A DNA stretch of 64,000 bases from Leptodontidium sp. MPI-SDFR-AT-0119 (lineage: Eukaryota; Ascomycota; Leotiomycetes; Helotiales; Leptodontidiaceae). Below, piece after piece: positions 11,046 through 23,129 of this stretch (positions are counted from its first letter, which is position 1; every line of letters begins with the position of its first letter). Below the pieces are notes generated by a model. It was given only the letters and a program-made list of their open reading frames with translations, had not been told where the DNA came from and searched no databases. Both the position numbers and the translations under genes were made by a program. The DNA lies in NCBI GenBank assembly GCA_020726505.1, contig JAHLEZ010000023.1, positions 620,001-684,000 of the forward strand, in the 5' to 3' direction.

Positions 11046-12379
11046 GACTGCTCGAATTATTTGTTTTATTATATTTAACTTCAAGTTTGGTTTAGTATAC
11101 TTAAGCTTTTTAATATTACTAAAATATTTGTATTATTATTATTAAGCTTCATATTGTTTTTTAACATATTAATTCGTAAAACTAATAAGATTAGCTTATT
11201 TTAATTCTCTTATAAAATAGGCAATTCCGCCTTCTCCTAAGTTGTAAGCTTAGTAATTGCGTATAAAACCACCTTTATAAAAACTTTATTAATTCGTACC
11301 TCCGGACAAAGAGCTTCCCTTCCAAACATGAAATTTATCTCAGGGAATAAGCTCCATTTTGAAGAGTCCCATAATTTCAAAGCCGACGGCAGTTAATGCG
11401 CAAACTTTCAACTCAAATCCGTTCCGTGTCAAGCTTTTTCTCTCACCGAAGCTGCTCTAGGCTAATGTACAGTTCATAGTTCGAAAACAAATCCGGTGCA
11501 TTGTGCATTCTGTAGACTCGAGACTTTGTATAGTAATCTCTGCAACTCAAAAGCCCGGTTCTCTCCTGATGACACGTCGAGCGCAATTTGAAGTTCCCAG
11601 TCTTGAGGCCGTTCTATCCTTCCTCTTTCTCGAAATTGCAGCGGGTTCAAGGCGAAAATTCCCTTCGAAGCTTCAGATGGAGCGTTTTATTTCGTTTATT
11701 TTATTTCCTACAGTCGGTACTATCCTTACCCTCTCCAATGTAGTGTTAAGTAGCCTCGTCTACAGTATGTATCCGCTCCCTCCGATGCATCTCCATAGTG
11801 ATCTGCAGCTCCCTTACGACGCCTCTTCCAACACGATGTCTAGACCTCCCTCTTCGAAGCCATCTCAGCGCAAGTCGAGTGTATTATGTTGAGCGTAGTC
11901 GTTACATCGCACCTCGAGTTCGTCGTGAAGAGTCCCGCGAAGTCGAATAACGGTGAAGGTATTTTACAAGGTGATCTAAGGTACTTAATTAAAAGTATAT
12001 TTCTCTCGCAGAGTCAAGTTCAGTCTGAGCTCCCCTTTCCATTTCGTCAAATGCTTCGTAGTGTGTAGGTTACGCTTTTATCCTTCTCCTCATGAACCAT
12101 CTCTAGTACATAACAAAGCTCCATCTTCTTGGACGTTTGCGCATTCTCAACTCAAGCTTTCGTCGGAGATACTGCGAGGGCCACCATCTATGTCGAAACC
12201 GCCGCGCATTATGAAGGCTTCCTTTGCCTGATGTCATTTTTAGTGCAATTCGAATGCCTTCCGAGCGCAACAACCAAGATCCTCTCTTCACAACACCTAA
12301 TCAGGGACCCTCATTTAGAGCCACACTTCGAACTTCGAAGGTTCCGTATCAAAAATACCACAAGTACAATGTACTAATG
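11046..12379. other. AT-rich and degraded sequence without recognisable genes
   Basis: 11046-11300 is strongly AT-rich, consistent with the rest of the RIP-degraded Tc1 element. 11500-12370 has normal composition and a 129-codon open frame on the plus strand (11503-11892), but no motif or codon pattern convinced me that it is a gene. Confidence 0.4.
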
Positions 12380-12381
12380 TA

Positions 12382-12908
12382 GTCGATAGTTTTGCCGTTT
12401 TGCCAAGAACTAGCACTAACTGCCGTTCGTTTTTGAAAATCTTAAACTAACTACAGTTGGTTATAATAATTTAAAACTTAAGTTAGTTTTGATATTAGTA
12501 GGAAAACGGGTTCGTTGCCAAGAACGGACTATTAAACTATACTTAAATAAAATAAGGATAAAATATCAAGATTTATATAAATTTATAATACATTTTCAAA
12601 AATACTAAAGTATTAATATATAAAATTATATATATAAGTTGATTAAATAAATATACTTAGTTTATAAAGTATTTCATAAGTATTTTACTTATTTATATAA
12701 TTTTTTATATTTTTTTGATATAAAAAAGATCACATGTTTATCACATGTTGTCTTACTTAATTTATATACTTAGTTCTTAAGAACGACCCCGTTGCGTTCG
12801 TTGTAAGCTTTATATAACGGACTTAAGTTAGTTTATAAGGTCTAAAACTCTAGTTAGTTTAAATCTTTAAAACGGGGTCGTTTGAACGGCCGTAAACTAA
12901 TTATCGAC
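12382..12908. mobile_element. Non-autonomous TA-flanked inverted-repeat element (MITE), 527 bp
   Basis: The ends are GTCGATA... (12382) and ...TATCGAC (12908), each flanked by TA (12380-12381 and 12909-12910). The inverted repeats extend far inward as imperfect arms of perhaps 180 bp. For example, TTAAACTAACT next to the left end matches the reverse complement of AGTTAGTTTAA on the right, and AAAACGGGTTCGTTG on the left has a counterpart on the right. The centre is AT-rich with no open frame. TA duplication fits mobilisation by a Tc1/mariner/pogo transposase; a Tc1 relic lies 1.3 kb upstream, but its end sequences are unknown. Confidence 0.7.
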
Positions 12909-12910
12909 TA

Positions 12911-13480
12911 TATTGATAATGTACAGATCTGCCGTCCTCGAAGCCGTATTGAGCGCAGTGTGCGAACTGCCCCCAATGTAATAGCACTACCCTCCTCTCC
13001 ATCAAGTTATCCCAAGCAAAAATTTCTTGCTTCCTCTTCCACGATACCAAGAGCGCAATATATAAGCTCCATTTCAAGACTCCTCTCTCTAGTATAATAT
13101 AAAAACCTGCTATTCTGTTCCGAAGCTACACCCGACACAACATGTAGCCCTCCTCGCATCGCAGACTCCCTAAAGGCAATACGTAGATATCCTGCGCCTT
13201 GTCCATATCTCCAGTGATGACTGCATCTCTTCAAAGCTATTTCCAATGCAAGTCTCCTTTCCCAGAAAGCCACCTCCTGAAACACGCATCTCCGTGCTGA
13301 AGCCATCACATTGGCAAAGCCTTCACCGTCCCTGGAATCCTCTCGAACGCAATCCGCAGACCTTCACTTGCTCACAGCTCTCTCGAACAGACCAGCTTCA
13401 TCTTTGTAGATCCCAACCATCTCGCAATCCCTTGTTCTCTGCAAATCGCCTGGTTCAAGACCGACTAAACACGGTCTGGG
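12911..13480. other. No gene recognised
   Basis: Normal composition, several short open frames on both strands, none with domain-like content. Confidence 0.35.
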
Positions 13481-14660
13481 AAGCAGAGGCGAGAGAGCAG
13501 AGTAAACCATCGAAGCGGCAGAGGATAGTTGTAGGTTGGAAGCGACTGGCCTTAAGGGTGGTGAAGGAGACCAAGTCGTGCCAGCGAAGGCGAAGGAGAG
13601 TCAACGTGGAAGAGGCATATAGGAGGAAAGCAGGCGACTCGCGAAGGAGGCTGGGTAGAGCAAATCGCCATGACGAAGGTTAGCGGAAAGTAGATCTTGT
13701 CTAATGCGTTGCGCAGCAGAATTCGTGCTGGCAGATGGGGGGAGAGGTCAAAGGAGTAGGCGGAGGAGAGCAAGTCCTGACGACGAGAACAGGTGGAAAG
13801 CAGTCAGCAAGCGGAGGAGAGCCAACCATCACGACAAAGATAAAAGGAAGGAATCTGTATCGCCGAGTCAGGAGCAGACCAAGCCACGCAGCTGGGGAGC
13901 GAAGGAGAGTCGACACAATAAAGGTGCGACGACGGGTAGAGCATGTCGCGGATGTGGAGAGTAGCACCTTAAGTTTGGAGAGGAGTAGATCATGGCGACA
14001 AAAAGGAAAGCCATACCTATGGCGGTGAAGGAGAGCAAGTCTGGTCGACGCGAGGAGGCAAAGGAGGTTGGGAAGGGCAGGAAGCGTGATGAGGACTGGC
14101 AGCAGATTGAGCTTTTGAAGGTGATAGTGGTCGCATCCAAGCCCACAACAATCTGCAGAGTGGCAGCAGTTGAATGCTGGAGCAATCTGTGGGTGGCTTG
14201 CCTGAGAAAACAGCAGCGCCAGGTCCAACCTTTTCAATACCACCGTAGAACTCCTCTCGAAAGGCAGGGGAGAACTGAGCCGTAGTGGCCTTGAGTGTAC
14301 TGGCTGGTACTGTAACTGGCGCAAAGGCTAGCACACCGGTTTTGCATGTCTTAGCTATCGTAGAAGGGATTGGTAGAGGTATAGGACGATTCATCGGGGA
14401 GGAATGATTTCTAGAGGAATAGAGGCTTCACCATTTGTTCTAGGTTGAAGGTCGAGAGATTGATGCGTACCTTATAATTCGAGATTGATCTTTCTGACAG
14501 CAGAAGAAGAAAAGGCGAAGACTGTTATCAATTGACAGACCTTTTACGGGGAAGACGGAGCGTAGGCGGTGAAAGAGAGCAAACCATCGCTTGAAAGAGA
14601 AGCGGTGCGGAGACAGCATGAATTGCGGAGGAGAGCAATCTGTTGAGGCAGAAAGCTACC
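13480..14660. repeat. Degenerate GA-rich interspersed repeat field
   Basis: A core close to GCGGAGGAGAGCAAGTC, often followed by about ATGACGACAA, recurs at least eight times at irregular 30-110 base spacing. Clear copies lie near 13489, 13564, 13590, 13652, 13760, 13810, 13900, 14021, 14567 and 14625. Long open frames on both strands here are by-products of the biased composition: their translations contain repeated LLxSP/LLHRHR-like blocks and no domain. It may be a decayed minisatellite or the remains of a repetitive gene. Confidence 0.55.
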
Positions 14661-14826
14661 TGGGCGGCGTTAAGGCTCAAATAACGCTCCAGCCGAGCCA
14701 GCCTTCTACCACATGAGTTGAGTTGAACACTTCCTTCCATAACCAGGGACGTCAGTAAGCAAATACTTAAAGAGCTCTAGTGGAGGGCATGCATTTACCC
14801 TCTCGACATTATTCTCAATCGTGCTA

Positions 14827-14910
14827 TCCCTTCCACCTCCAAATCGAACCTTTTGTCGGTGCACGCTGAGAGTGGAGTACCAAGATAATAAGTGCTACAT
14901 AAGTAGAGAG
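14827..14910. mobile_element. End of a TA-flanked MITE, same family as the element at 29612
   Basis: TA (14825-14826) is followed by TCCCTTCCACCTCCAAATCG and then CCTTTTGTCGGTGCAC, which matches the right terminus of the 210-bp MITE near 29821 read in reverse complement (TCCCTTCCACACTCAAACGG...GTCGGTGCAC). The match continues into a GTGGAGTA block. I did not find the opposite end, so this is a truncated or diverged copy. Confidence 0.55.
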
Positions 14911-15059
14911 GATTTATAGTAATAAATGAAGCTCCACTAGCCAAATGACGCAAGATTTGCTGCCTAAAGCTTTGAAATTTAAAGAAACTCGCATTTAATA
15001 TAAAATTCAAAGACTAACTATTAAAATTAACAAAAAACAGAAGTATCGTAATAATAATT

Positions 15060-16000
15060 ATTGTAAATAATACTCTTTAAAGTAACCTTTATAGAGAAGT
15101 ATAAAACACTCCCTATAACTCTTCCGCGTGACCTTAATAACTTTCTTTACCTTGTATCGGCAGTAGTAACACTCCGTTCTCTTGTTATAGCCTTAAATAA
15201 TATAATAGCGAGCCGCATATCGTGCAATATAAGGCTTAATAAGCTTACTACTATTATAGACTCGTAAGAGGTTATTACGACGAGTTGTTAGAGGCTTTAA
15301 ACTGACTAAATCTTTAACCAAATACTCCCTAAATTAATAGTGGGAGCGTTGACTTTCGTGGTGCCGACTTATCACCTTTAACTCCAACTCCCACCTCTAT
15401 AGCAAGAACGCGTTGATTATAGCTGAATCGAGGAGCTAAAAGAAGTATAAGAGCCAGTTTCGCCTTATAACTTGCCGTGTGTTAAACTCAGCTCTCAATT
15501 AATCTACGCGGTCGACACTATTCATATTATAATTATAGTCGTCGATAGGAATAATAACCGGTAGAGCTAACTTACTCGCAAAGAATCGCTGAAGTTGCTT
15601 CGTAGTAAGGAATTCGGCTTGTTCTTTAGGCACAGGTATATAGAAGGCCTCGCGAGTGGCTGTAGTCATCGTAGCAGTGTCCTTTAAGCGACGACGATTA
15701 CGTAATATATAGCCTAAACTACTATAGATTATACTTATAAGTCGTACAACAGCTTAATCTTACTATATAATCAAGAGAATTAACTCCCCTCCCTTATAAT
15801 CTAGTATTTATATGCGAATTTCCCCCTAATCTATTAATTGACCGTTGTTTGTTTCTAAAATCTCGCCTTGAAATTTCCCTATTATTATATTCTGTCGTAC
15901 GGTTCCTACTGCACCGATTCTATAGCTGCGAAGGGTCGAGAAGAGGTCGTAACTCGTGAAGAGGTTATCTATAAAGATGATATATTTATATTCGTAGTAG
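15060..16000 (-). pseudogene. piggyBac-like (DDE_Tnp_1_7) transposase relic, C-terminal half
   Basis: Read on the minus strand from 16000 downward, the translation holds piggyBac hallmarks among many stops: FIDNLFTSYDLFSTLRSYRIG, GAVGTVRQN, then YNMNSVDRVD followed by LRAEF and RRNW, LLDSAIINAFLL, and a terminal Cys cluster (YNKRTECYYCRYK). The order and spacing match the second half of piggyBac domain transposases: DDE end, helical region, Cys-rich tail. Stops are almost all TAG/TAA explicable by RIP. The N-terminal half is absent; the break coincides with the TG...CA element that starts at 16001. Confidence 0.75.
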
Positions 16001-16059
16001 TGTGGGAGGTATAAAGCCTAATAAACCACATAATAAGAGGGGTAGTATATAGTGAGGTA
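16001..16059 (-). repeat. 3' part of a 285-bp TG...CA (solo-LTR-like) element, split by the chromovirus
   Basis: TGTGGGAGGTATAAAGCC at 16001 is the inverted 3' end of a 285-bp element whose remainder is at 22645-22875. The two parts rejoin when the retrotransposon and one AGGTA copy are removed. The same element occurs twice more near 58 kb. Confidence 0.7.
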
Positions 16060-16359
16060 TGTTACGGCTGGCTAGAGGTTGATACGGCGAGTTGACTCAA
16101 GCTTTGTATTTGGACCTAAGGCTACGCTCAGAATCGAGAAGAAAAGACAAGGAGAAAAGGAGAGCTCTCTATAAGAGGAAGCTCGAGTATAAATATATAA
16201 AGGAGCCTCCTAATAGGGCCTAGCGTAGTCGGGGGCTATTTATCCACATGTCGCAGGCTCGCCACTAAGTCTTCCCTATTAGGCTTAGCGCCGTCGCATA
16301 GCCAGCGATGCTACGAGCCCGTGTCGGTTAGAATACGAGGCGCATCGTAGGTCGTAACA
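16060..16359 (-). repeat. LTR (3' LTR in coding orientation)
   Basis: 300 bp; contains a GTATAAATATATAAA TATA-like region and terminates in GTCGTAACA. It is less mutated than its partner at 22345. Confidence 0.9.
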
Positions 16360-16399
16360 TTACCCCCCCCCTCCGAAAAAAACTACGTCCGCGTAGTTG

Positions 16400-19300
16400 T
16401 AGCTATAATCGTATTATCTTTTAGGTCGTTATAGTCGTCGATACCGGCGTTATAAGCCTCTAGCCACTTTAGGAGGGCTCTCGGCGGGCCCTTAGCGTTA
16501 GGATACTCTAAGTAGAACCGTTTAATTATATGCGGAGCTATTATAACATCTGAGTATAAGTACTACTTTAAGTCTTCGTCGACGCTTAGTCACTTAATGC
16601 GGTAGAATAGCTTATTCCGTATAACCTTAAAGCCCAGGATGCCTTTAATTTCCCACTTATCCTGCTTAGGTAGTAGCTAAATAAGTGCCGGCGTAGCTTT
16701 GGCTTGTCCCGGCAGGGGGTTATCGACGTACTTGCGGAGTGAGTGCGAGTAAAAGACAAGGTGAATTAATTAGTCCTTTAATAGCTCAACTCTTTAACTC
16801 TCTCCTTCCTTGGCAATTACTTTGACTAGGCCGTACTACTTATTAGAGAGCTTCCCTAAGGGTCGGTCGACATTTTAGTTCCGAGTGTCGACTAGTATTA
16901 AGTCGCTAACGTCTTAGTTAATAACGCGTCGCCCACGATTTGTTAGTCGTTCTATTTTCTCTTATTAATCTTTAAGGGACGACTATACGACTTCTATAAC
17001 TTCCTTTATTTGTAATATTACTTAAAGAGCCTCCTCGCGATTAAGTTTCTCTATTACCGTAGTCGGAGGCTCTAGGTTAACTAAGTCCTAGGAAGTCCTT
17101 GGCTTAATACCGTTAAGTAACTAGAAAGGGGACAGGCGGCCTAAGGACTCGTGCGGTAACGTTAATTAAGTGATATTTATAATTAATAAGAGGTCGCTCT
17201 AATTGTCTTAGTAGTAATAGTAAAAGGGACGGAGCCGCTACTTAATATATTAATTCGTTACTTTTGTCTAGCCGTTAACGTTTGAGTTATATACTATCGT
17301 TAGCTTTACTTTAGTTCCGAGGATACGACAGTACTTCTTCTAAAAGGAAGAGACAAACTAAGGTCCGCGGTCCGAGACAATAAAGTCTGGTATATCGAAG
17401 TGTCAAGTCTAATAGACAAGGAAGAAAATAGTTATACCTTTAGCTGTGATTATATTGTTATAAGGTATTAAGACTAGTTTCTTAAACAAGCGGTTAACGA
17501 TAACTATAGCGAAGTTATAACCGTGCTTGTTTAATAGTAGCTTTATAAAGTCTATTATAAGGTGTTAGTACGGCCGAGCGGGGATTAGTAAGGGGTATAA
17601 GAAACTAAGAGTCTTATCTCTTTTAGCCTTTTACTAAGAGTAACTATAATTTACTACGTATTAAACTACGTTTATAGAGAGGTTATTTTAATAGTATTTA
17701 CGGCTTAATAATGCCTTTATCTTCCCGATCCCCGCGTGTGCTATTAATAACTAGGAATATATATAACGAATAAGTGTCGTGCAAAGCTCCGGCGGCTTTA
17801 AGGGCACTTCTAGGCGGCCTTAGAAAAGCAACTTGTTATTTACTAGCTCGTAATCTAATAAGTGTTTCTTAGCTTTTTATTAGAGAGGCTCTAATAAGGG
17901 CGAAGTCTTATTAGCTAGGAGTACTTAGTCGATAACGTCGTATTCTGCGATATTATATATTATTATAGAGTTCGGGTCTAGCTCCTCCGCGGTAGGCGTC
18001 TCCGGGTCGATTAGTACTCCTGTATTAGGCTCAGGTTCTGGCTCTAGGTCGTCACGTGGCTTAGCGTCGTGGTCCGGGATTATAGCCTCTATAAGTGCTA
18101 GGGGTATCGTCTCTACGACTTCGATATAGGCGTCTATTAGATCGACGGCGGAGAGCTAGAGGTCGCTGGCGACTCGCGAGTTAACTTTGTCGGTCGGAAT
18201 TAGTTATTAATTGCGGATAGCCCGCTTACGTGCCTTTATAGCCGTGAAGTCTTAATCCCGTCGAGATAAGGTGTTAGCTAACGTATTAGTCGTCTTAGTA
18301 CGATATATAATTATGAAATAGAAATCCGTAAAGAACTCAGCCTATTAAGCCTGCTTAGCCGTAAGGTCTTTAGTAGTTATAAAGTACTTTAAGGCTTAGT
18401 AGTTTATATAAACAAAGACATTTTTCTAGGCACTTAAGAGCTCCGGGTAATATTACTTAAATAACTAGAAGATTATTAACATCTCTTTATTGTAGATTAA
18501 GTAGTTAAGCTTAGGGTCTATTATAGTTTTCGAGAAGTATCCCACGGGGTAAAAGGTGTTGTTCTCTTAAAGTTAAGATAGAACCTTAACGACGACTTTA
18601 TCTAAGGAATTAGTCTTTAGTCGCGTTTACTTAGCGGGGTCGTAGTAGTGAAGAACTAGCGTAGATTAAAGGGCTTCCTAAAGAGTCTTTTAGGCGTTCT
18701 TATAGGCGTTGTCGAAGACGAAGGGAACGTCCTTTTTAATAAGTATCGTGAGGGGACGTGTAATGCGACTATAGTTTTTAATAAACTAGTAATAAAAGTT
18801 ATAGAAGCTAAAATAACTCTATATACCCCACATATTGTCGGCGTATCGCTAGTCCTTAATTACACTAATTTTCTCTAGGTTTACTTTCACACTATTAATT
18901 TTAATAATAAATCTTAAGAACTTTGTCTTTTATACGCTAAACTCGGACTTTTTAATATCGGCTTAGAGTCTATGTGCCTATAGTATTGCTATTACTTTCT
19001 TAATATAGACCTTGTACTCCTTAGGAGTTGACGAATATATAAGGATGTCGTTTATATAAGCCGCGTAAAAGTCGTCGAGGTACTTTATAAAGATATTATT
19101 AATAAAACGCTAAAAAGTCGCCGGACTATTTATAAGGCTAAAGGGAAGGATCTTATACTTATACGTATTATATTAAGTATAAAAGGTTATATAGTTTTCG
19201 CTCTCGGGGGACATACGAATGCGGTAGAAAGCCTATTAAATATTAAGCTTTATGAAGACTTTTGCCTTATAAATATAAGCTATTATCTCGTCGATTAGAG

Positions 19301-22300
19301 GAATTAAGTACAAGTCCTTTTTTAATAGGGTATTTAGCTTCTAGTAGTCGACGTATAGCCGGAGACTGTCATCGGCTTTCTTAGTAAAGAGAATAAAGGC
19401 CGCGTAAGGTATATTAAAGGGCTTAATAAAACCTTTATATAAGTTATTAATAATGTACCGCTTAGTCTCTAATAACTGTTTTTTAGTTATACGCTAGAGA
19501 GGTTTAAAAGACAAGTCGTTCTCCTTAATAAGCTTAATTTAGTAGTCCACACCTTAGCGATGCGTTAGTAGCTCGTCGGAGGCTCGCCGGGAGAAGAGAG
19601 GAGTATATTCTTAATACTTTGCCGGGAGTTTCTTATTTATTAACTCGTTATTTTACGTGTACTTAGTCTTTAGGGCCCCTTTTAGAGTTAAGTCTCTATT
19701 TATTAATGTGAGCTCGACACTTAATTAGTCTAAGGCCTCTCGCCGGCGACGAGTTAACTCTTAGTCGATCTTATATATTAAGGCTATAAAGGTTTTCACT
19801 TTATTTTTCCTAGCTTTTTTAAGTTAAAGGTACGTTATAAATATCGTTATTATTAATATAAGGAAGATCTTTATAATAAGCGCCTTTAGTTAGTAATTTG
19901 CTAGGGAGGCTTTACAGGCTCTCTTATTTTTAAGTAGTAATCCCGGATCACGGGATATTAAAGGGTTTAATTAATCCTTTATAACACGCAAGCGCTTTTT
20001 AACCTCTCTAATAAAGCTTAAGGGTCGAGTCGGCGAGACACTAGTAATAAGTTATATAAAGACTTTTAACTTAAAGGAATTATTAAGTGTGGCAAGTTTA
20101 GCCTACCTCTAGCAGTAGTTATTTATATTAATAAGAGTATCCCTTCGTTCCGTATTAAGCTAGTGAGACTTAACGATTAATTAGTTAGAACGGTTAATAT
20201 TAACGAAGACTTATTAGTTAAAGTACGGCTAGACAGGCATATTTAATAGCTATTCTAGTTAATTTTAGTTCTTTATATATAATTACTTTAAGTCGTAATG
20301 CTCAAGGAACTTCCGACTAATTAAGACATTAGTGTTTCTTAGGTTAATCATTAAAAAGGGGAAGTTAATTCGCCGGCGGTTAATTATTAAAGTAAGTAAG
20401 ACGGCCGTGTTAATTAGCTTGCCTTTCTTATTATTATAATTAATTAAGACGATTAGTTAAGGGAGAGATATAAAGGAAATATTAAATTACTTGACGAGTT
20501 AATATATAAAAGAGGTCTTAATAACACTAAAAATATTAACTCCGCTATTAATATATATAAGTGTTTTAATAAAGAATTTATTTCTTCTTAATTTAATATT
20601 AACTAAGAACTATTGTCCTCTAATAAGAGTACAGAAATTAAATATTAAGTCCTTTTATAAGTTATAGCTTATGCCGAGGTGTAAGTCTTTGCCACAGCCT
20701 AAGAGTTTTTTAATAACTCATTAGTCTTTAAATCCTCGCCGACGACTAACTAGGAAATCGATTTATTAAGAGCCTAGTCTTTACGGCGCTTAAGGCAGTC
20801 GCTAGCTTGATGGCCGGTCTTACTATAATAGAGATAGGTATTAGAAGAGACGTCTCTAAGTATAAGAGGAGGTACAAGGGACTTAAGTCGGCGTAAAACA
20901 GGCGAAGGAGAGGGCGTACACTAGCGAACATCTGACGACTGTCTTAAAGTCAGTAGTCTTTATACGTGAGTAGTAAGGGTAAGTGAAGTCAAACGCTAGT
21001 TGTCCTTCTTTAAGATGCCGCGCGAGTCACTAGTATTAATATTATTAAAGGAGACTTAAGGGGCTTCGCGGATAATAGTAATAACACGTTTATTACTTGT
21101 CCGGCAGCGATATTTCGTAGCTCGCGATTTAAGACGACTAAGAACTCGTTAAGAACTATATAATCTTTAGCGAATTTATACTTTTTAGTTCGGATATTAT
21201 ATTTAAGCTTATCTAAGACTTTCTCGTATACGTCGTCGAACTAGTAGTTAAGTGAGATTTTTTTAATAACCGCGTATGTCGTAAACTTTATATAAAACTT
21301 GTTATAAGTTATATTACTTATTTATAATTAATTATACTTAAGCTTAGCGGCCTATACTCGGTTATAGTTAAAGAAACGCTAGTCTAGGGCCTTTAAGACG
21401 TCGGCGGCTCTATTAAAGTCTCTAGCAAAGTCGGGGTTTATTCGTTAAAGAATAATAGTCTTAACCTTTCCCTTTATATACTTAAAGTAAGTATAAACCT
21501 GTAATTCGCTAGTAAAGAAGTTACTTAAGTACTTTTAAATAAAAAGCTTTATATTTATTTTCTAAGCGTCGTATTTAATTTCGCCTTTATAGTCGCTAAA
21601 AGGGGTACAGGGGTACTTAACCTTATTAGGCTTAATAGTAAGGATAGTAGGGTTTAGTTTAAGGAGGTAATAGTCGGCGGTAGACTAGAAGTCCGCCGTA
21701 AAAGTATATACGAATTAGTCAAAAGGGAAGGGAGTACTAGTCTCTTAGCGAAGGTTATTAATAGTATATTAAGTAAAGGCTTGTGTAATCGTAGCGGCGA
21801 TAATAAAGCTAATAGAGTCCTTAATTAACTAATCTATCTTAGCTTATTAAGCGGGGGTAAGGCCTTTTATATCGGTAGGCTCTAGCAATGCGTTAAAAAA
21901 GCGCTAGGGTTTATCCTTTAAGTCTGAGTCGAATCCGTTAAAGCTCTCCGGCTCCTCCGAGAGAGTCTCGACTAAAGGGATAAGGGTGTTAGTAAAGCCT
22001 AGTCGTACAGGGGCGCTCCTTTCTCTAAAGCTTCGCCGACAAGGGGAAGAAGTCAGTAGTAGTAATAAGGTAAAGTAGAGAAGTGTTTGAGGTTATTAAT
22101 TGATATATTAATTAGACATACGTTTAAAACGGGGCGCGCGTCAAGTTATAGTAAGGCAAGTTAATCGCGAGAAAATATCTAGCTTTCTCTAAGATAATTT
22201 ACTATTAAAGTAGAGAAGTACTTATTTATCAAATAGGCTAAGGTGTTAAGGCTCGTTATTAACTTATTATAAGGGCAAGTCGATAAGGCGTAAGACTAAG
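16400..22300 (-). pseudogene. gag-pol of the chromovirus (broken throughout)
   Basis: Minus-strand translation shows, in element order: a gag zinc-knuckle remnant near 20790-20850 (YYSKTGHQASDCLKRRK, where two Cys of CCHC look mutated to Tyr/Ser); a reverse-transcriptase core near 19020-19180 (KILPFSLINSPATF, FIKYLDDFYAAYINDILIYS, the last a D-to-N form of the Y-x-DD box); and a terminal chromodomain near 16480-16690 (WEIKGILGFKVIRNKLFYRI, AKGPPRALLKWLEAY). The chromodomain places it among fungal chromoviruses. Stops occur every few dozen codons, nearly all TAG or TAA from TGG/CAG/CAA. It cannot encode protein. Confidence 0.85.
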
Positions 22301-22344
22301 TGAAATATAACGCTTTATAATAAAGGGGTATTAGTCTTTTCTTA

Positions 22345-22644
22345 TATTACGGCTAGCTAGAGGTTAATACGGCGAGTTAACTTAAGCTTTGTATTTAGAC
22401 TTAAGGCTACGCTTAGAATCGAGAAGAAAAGACAAGGAGAAAAGGAGAGCTTTCTATAAGAGGGAGCTCGAGTATAAATATATAAAGGAGCCTCCTAATA
22501 AGGCCTAGCGTAGTCGGGGGCCATTTATTCACATGTCGCAGGCTCGCCACTAAGTCTTTCCTATTAGGCTTAGCGCCGTCGCATAGCCAGCGATGCTACG
22601 AGCCCGTGTCGGTTAGAATACGAGGCGCATCGTAGGTCGTAACA
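22345..22644 (-). repeat. LTR (5' LTR in coding orientation)
   Basis: 300 bp, same as the LTR at 16060 except for roughly a dozen or more G-to-A and C-to-T transitions. Its outer end is followed by the AGGTA target duplication. Confidence 0.9.
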
Positions 22645-22875
22645 AGGTACGGGAGAGATTCTAAGTATAAGAAATCGCGGATTAATTAAATCTAAAGATA
22701 ACACATATCTAAAGAGTATAAAATCTTAAGGGAGTAAAAGAGAAAAAAGTGTATTTAATAAAAATCTATAAACATTCTTAGTTTTTGAGTTGTTTTTAAG
22801 TATTAAGCTCTTTTATATAGAAAGAGCCTATCCGGTCAAGTAATAAAGAGACTACCGAGAGCCTTTCCCACCACA
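22645..22875 (-). repeat. 5' part of the split 285-bp TG...CA element
   Basis: Starts right after the retrotransposon and ends ...TTTCCCACCACA at 22875, i.e. TGTGGTGGGAAAGG in its own orientation. It includes a TATATAAAAGAGC TATA-like motif (reverse strand). It closely matches 57848-58132 and 58271-58555. Confidence 0.75.
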
Positions 22876-23129
22876 CTAGAAAAAGTTTTTATCCCTGAGA
22901 CGTAATCACGTGACTAACAACCCCAATTACTAGTCTTAGACGGCCATAGAAATCATAAGATTACGGAATTTATGTGAAAGTACTTAGAATATAATATATT
23001 TCTGTTGTTTTTACCTGCATATACGTTACACGTTTTATAATCTTTAGATTTATCTATTTTCTCTCCTCTTAAGGTATCTTACTAGAAATACCTTAATTTA
23101 TTAGTATCCTTTACTAATTCTATACTAAT

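Larger units (their letters stand above)
16060..22644 (-). mobile_element. Ty3/gypsy chromovirus-type LTR retrotransposon, RIP-degraded, 6585 bp
   Basis: Two 300-bp LTRs (16060-16359 and 22345-22644) enclose the element. They begin TGTTAC (TATTAC in the right copy) and end GTAACA. The 5-bp target duplication AGGTA is perfect (16055-16059 and 22645-22649). All differences I could see between the LTRs are transitions, as expected for RIP, so LTR divergence cannot date the insertion. The gag-pol frame runs on the minus strand. It is inserted into the 285-bp TG...CA element. Confidence 0.92.

Noticed and set aside
11503..11892. 129-codon open frame
   Set aside because: No domain and no splice partner; an ordinary chance frame beside degraded repeats.
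13701..14324. 207-codon minus-strand open frame
   Set aside because: Lies wholly in the GA-rich repeat field; its translation is repetitive Leu/Ser/Pro/Arg without a domain, and equally long frames exist on the other strand.
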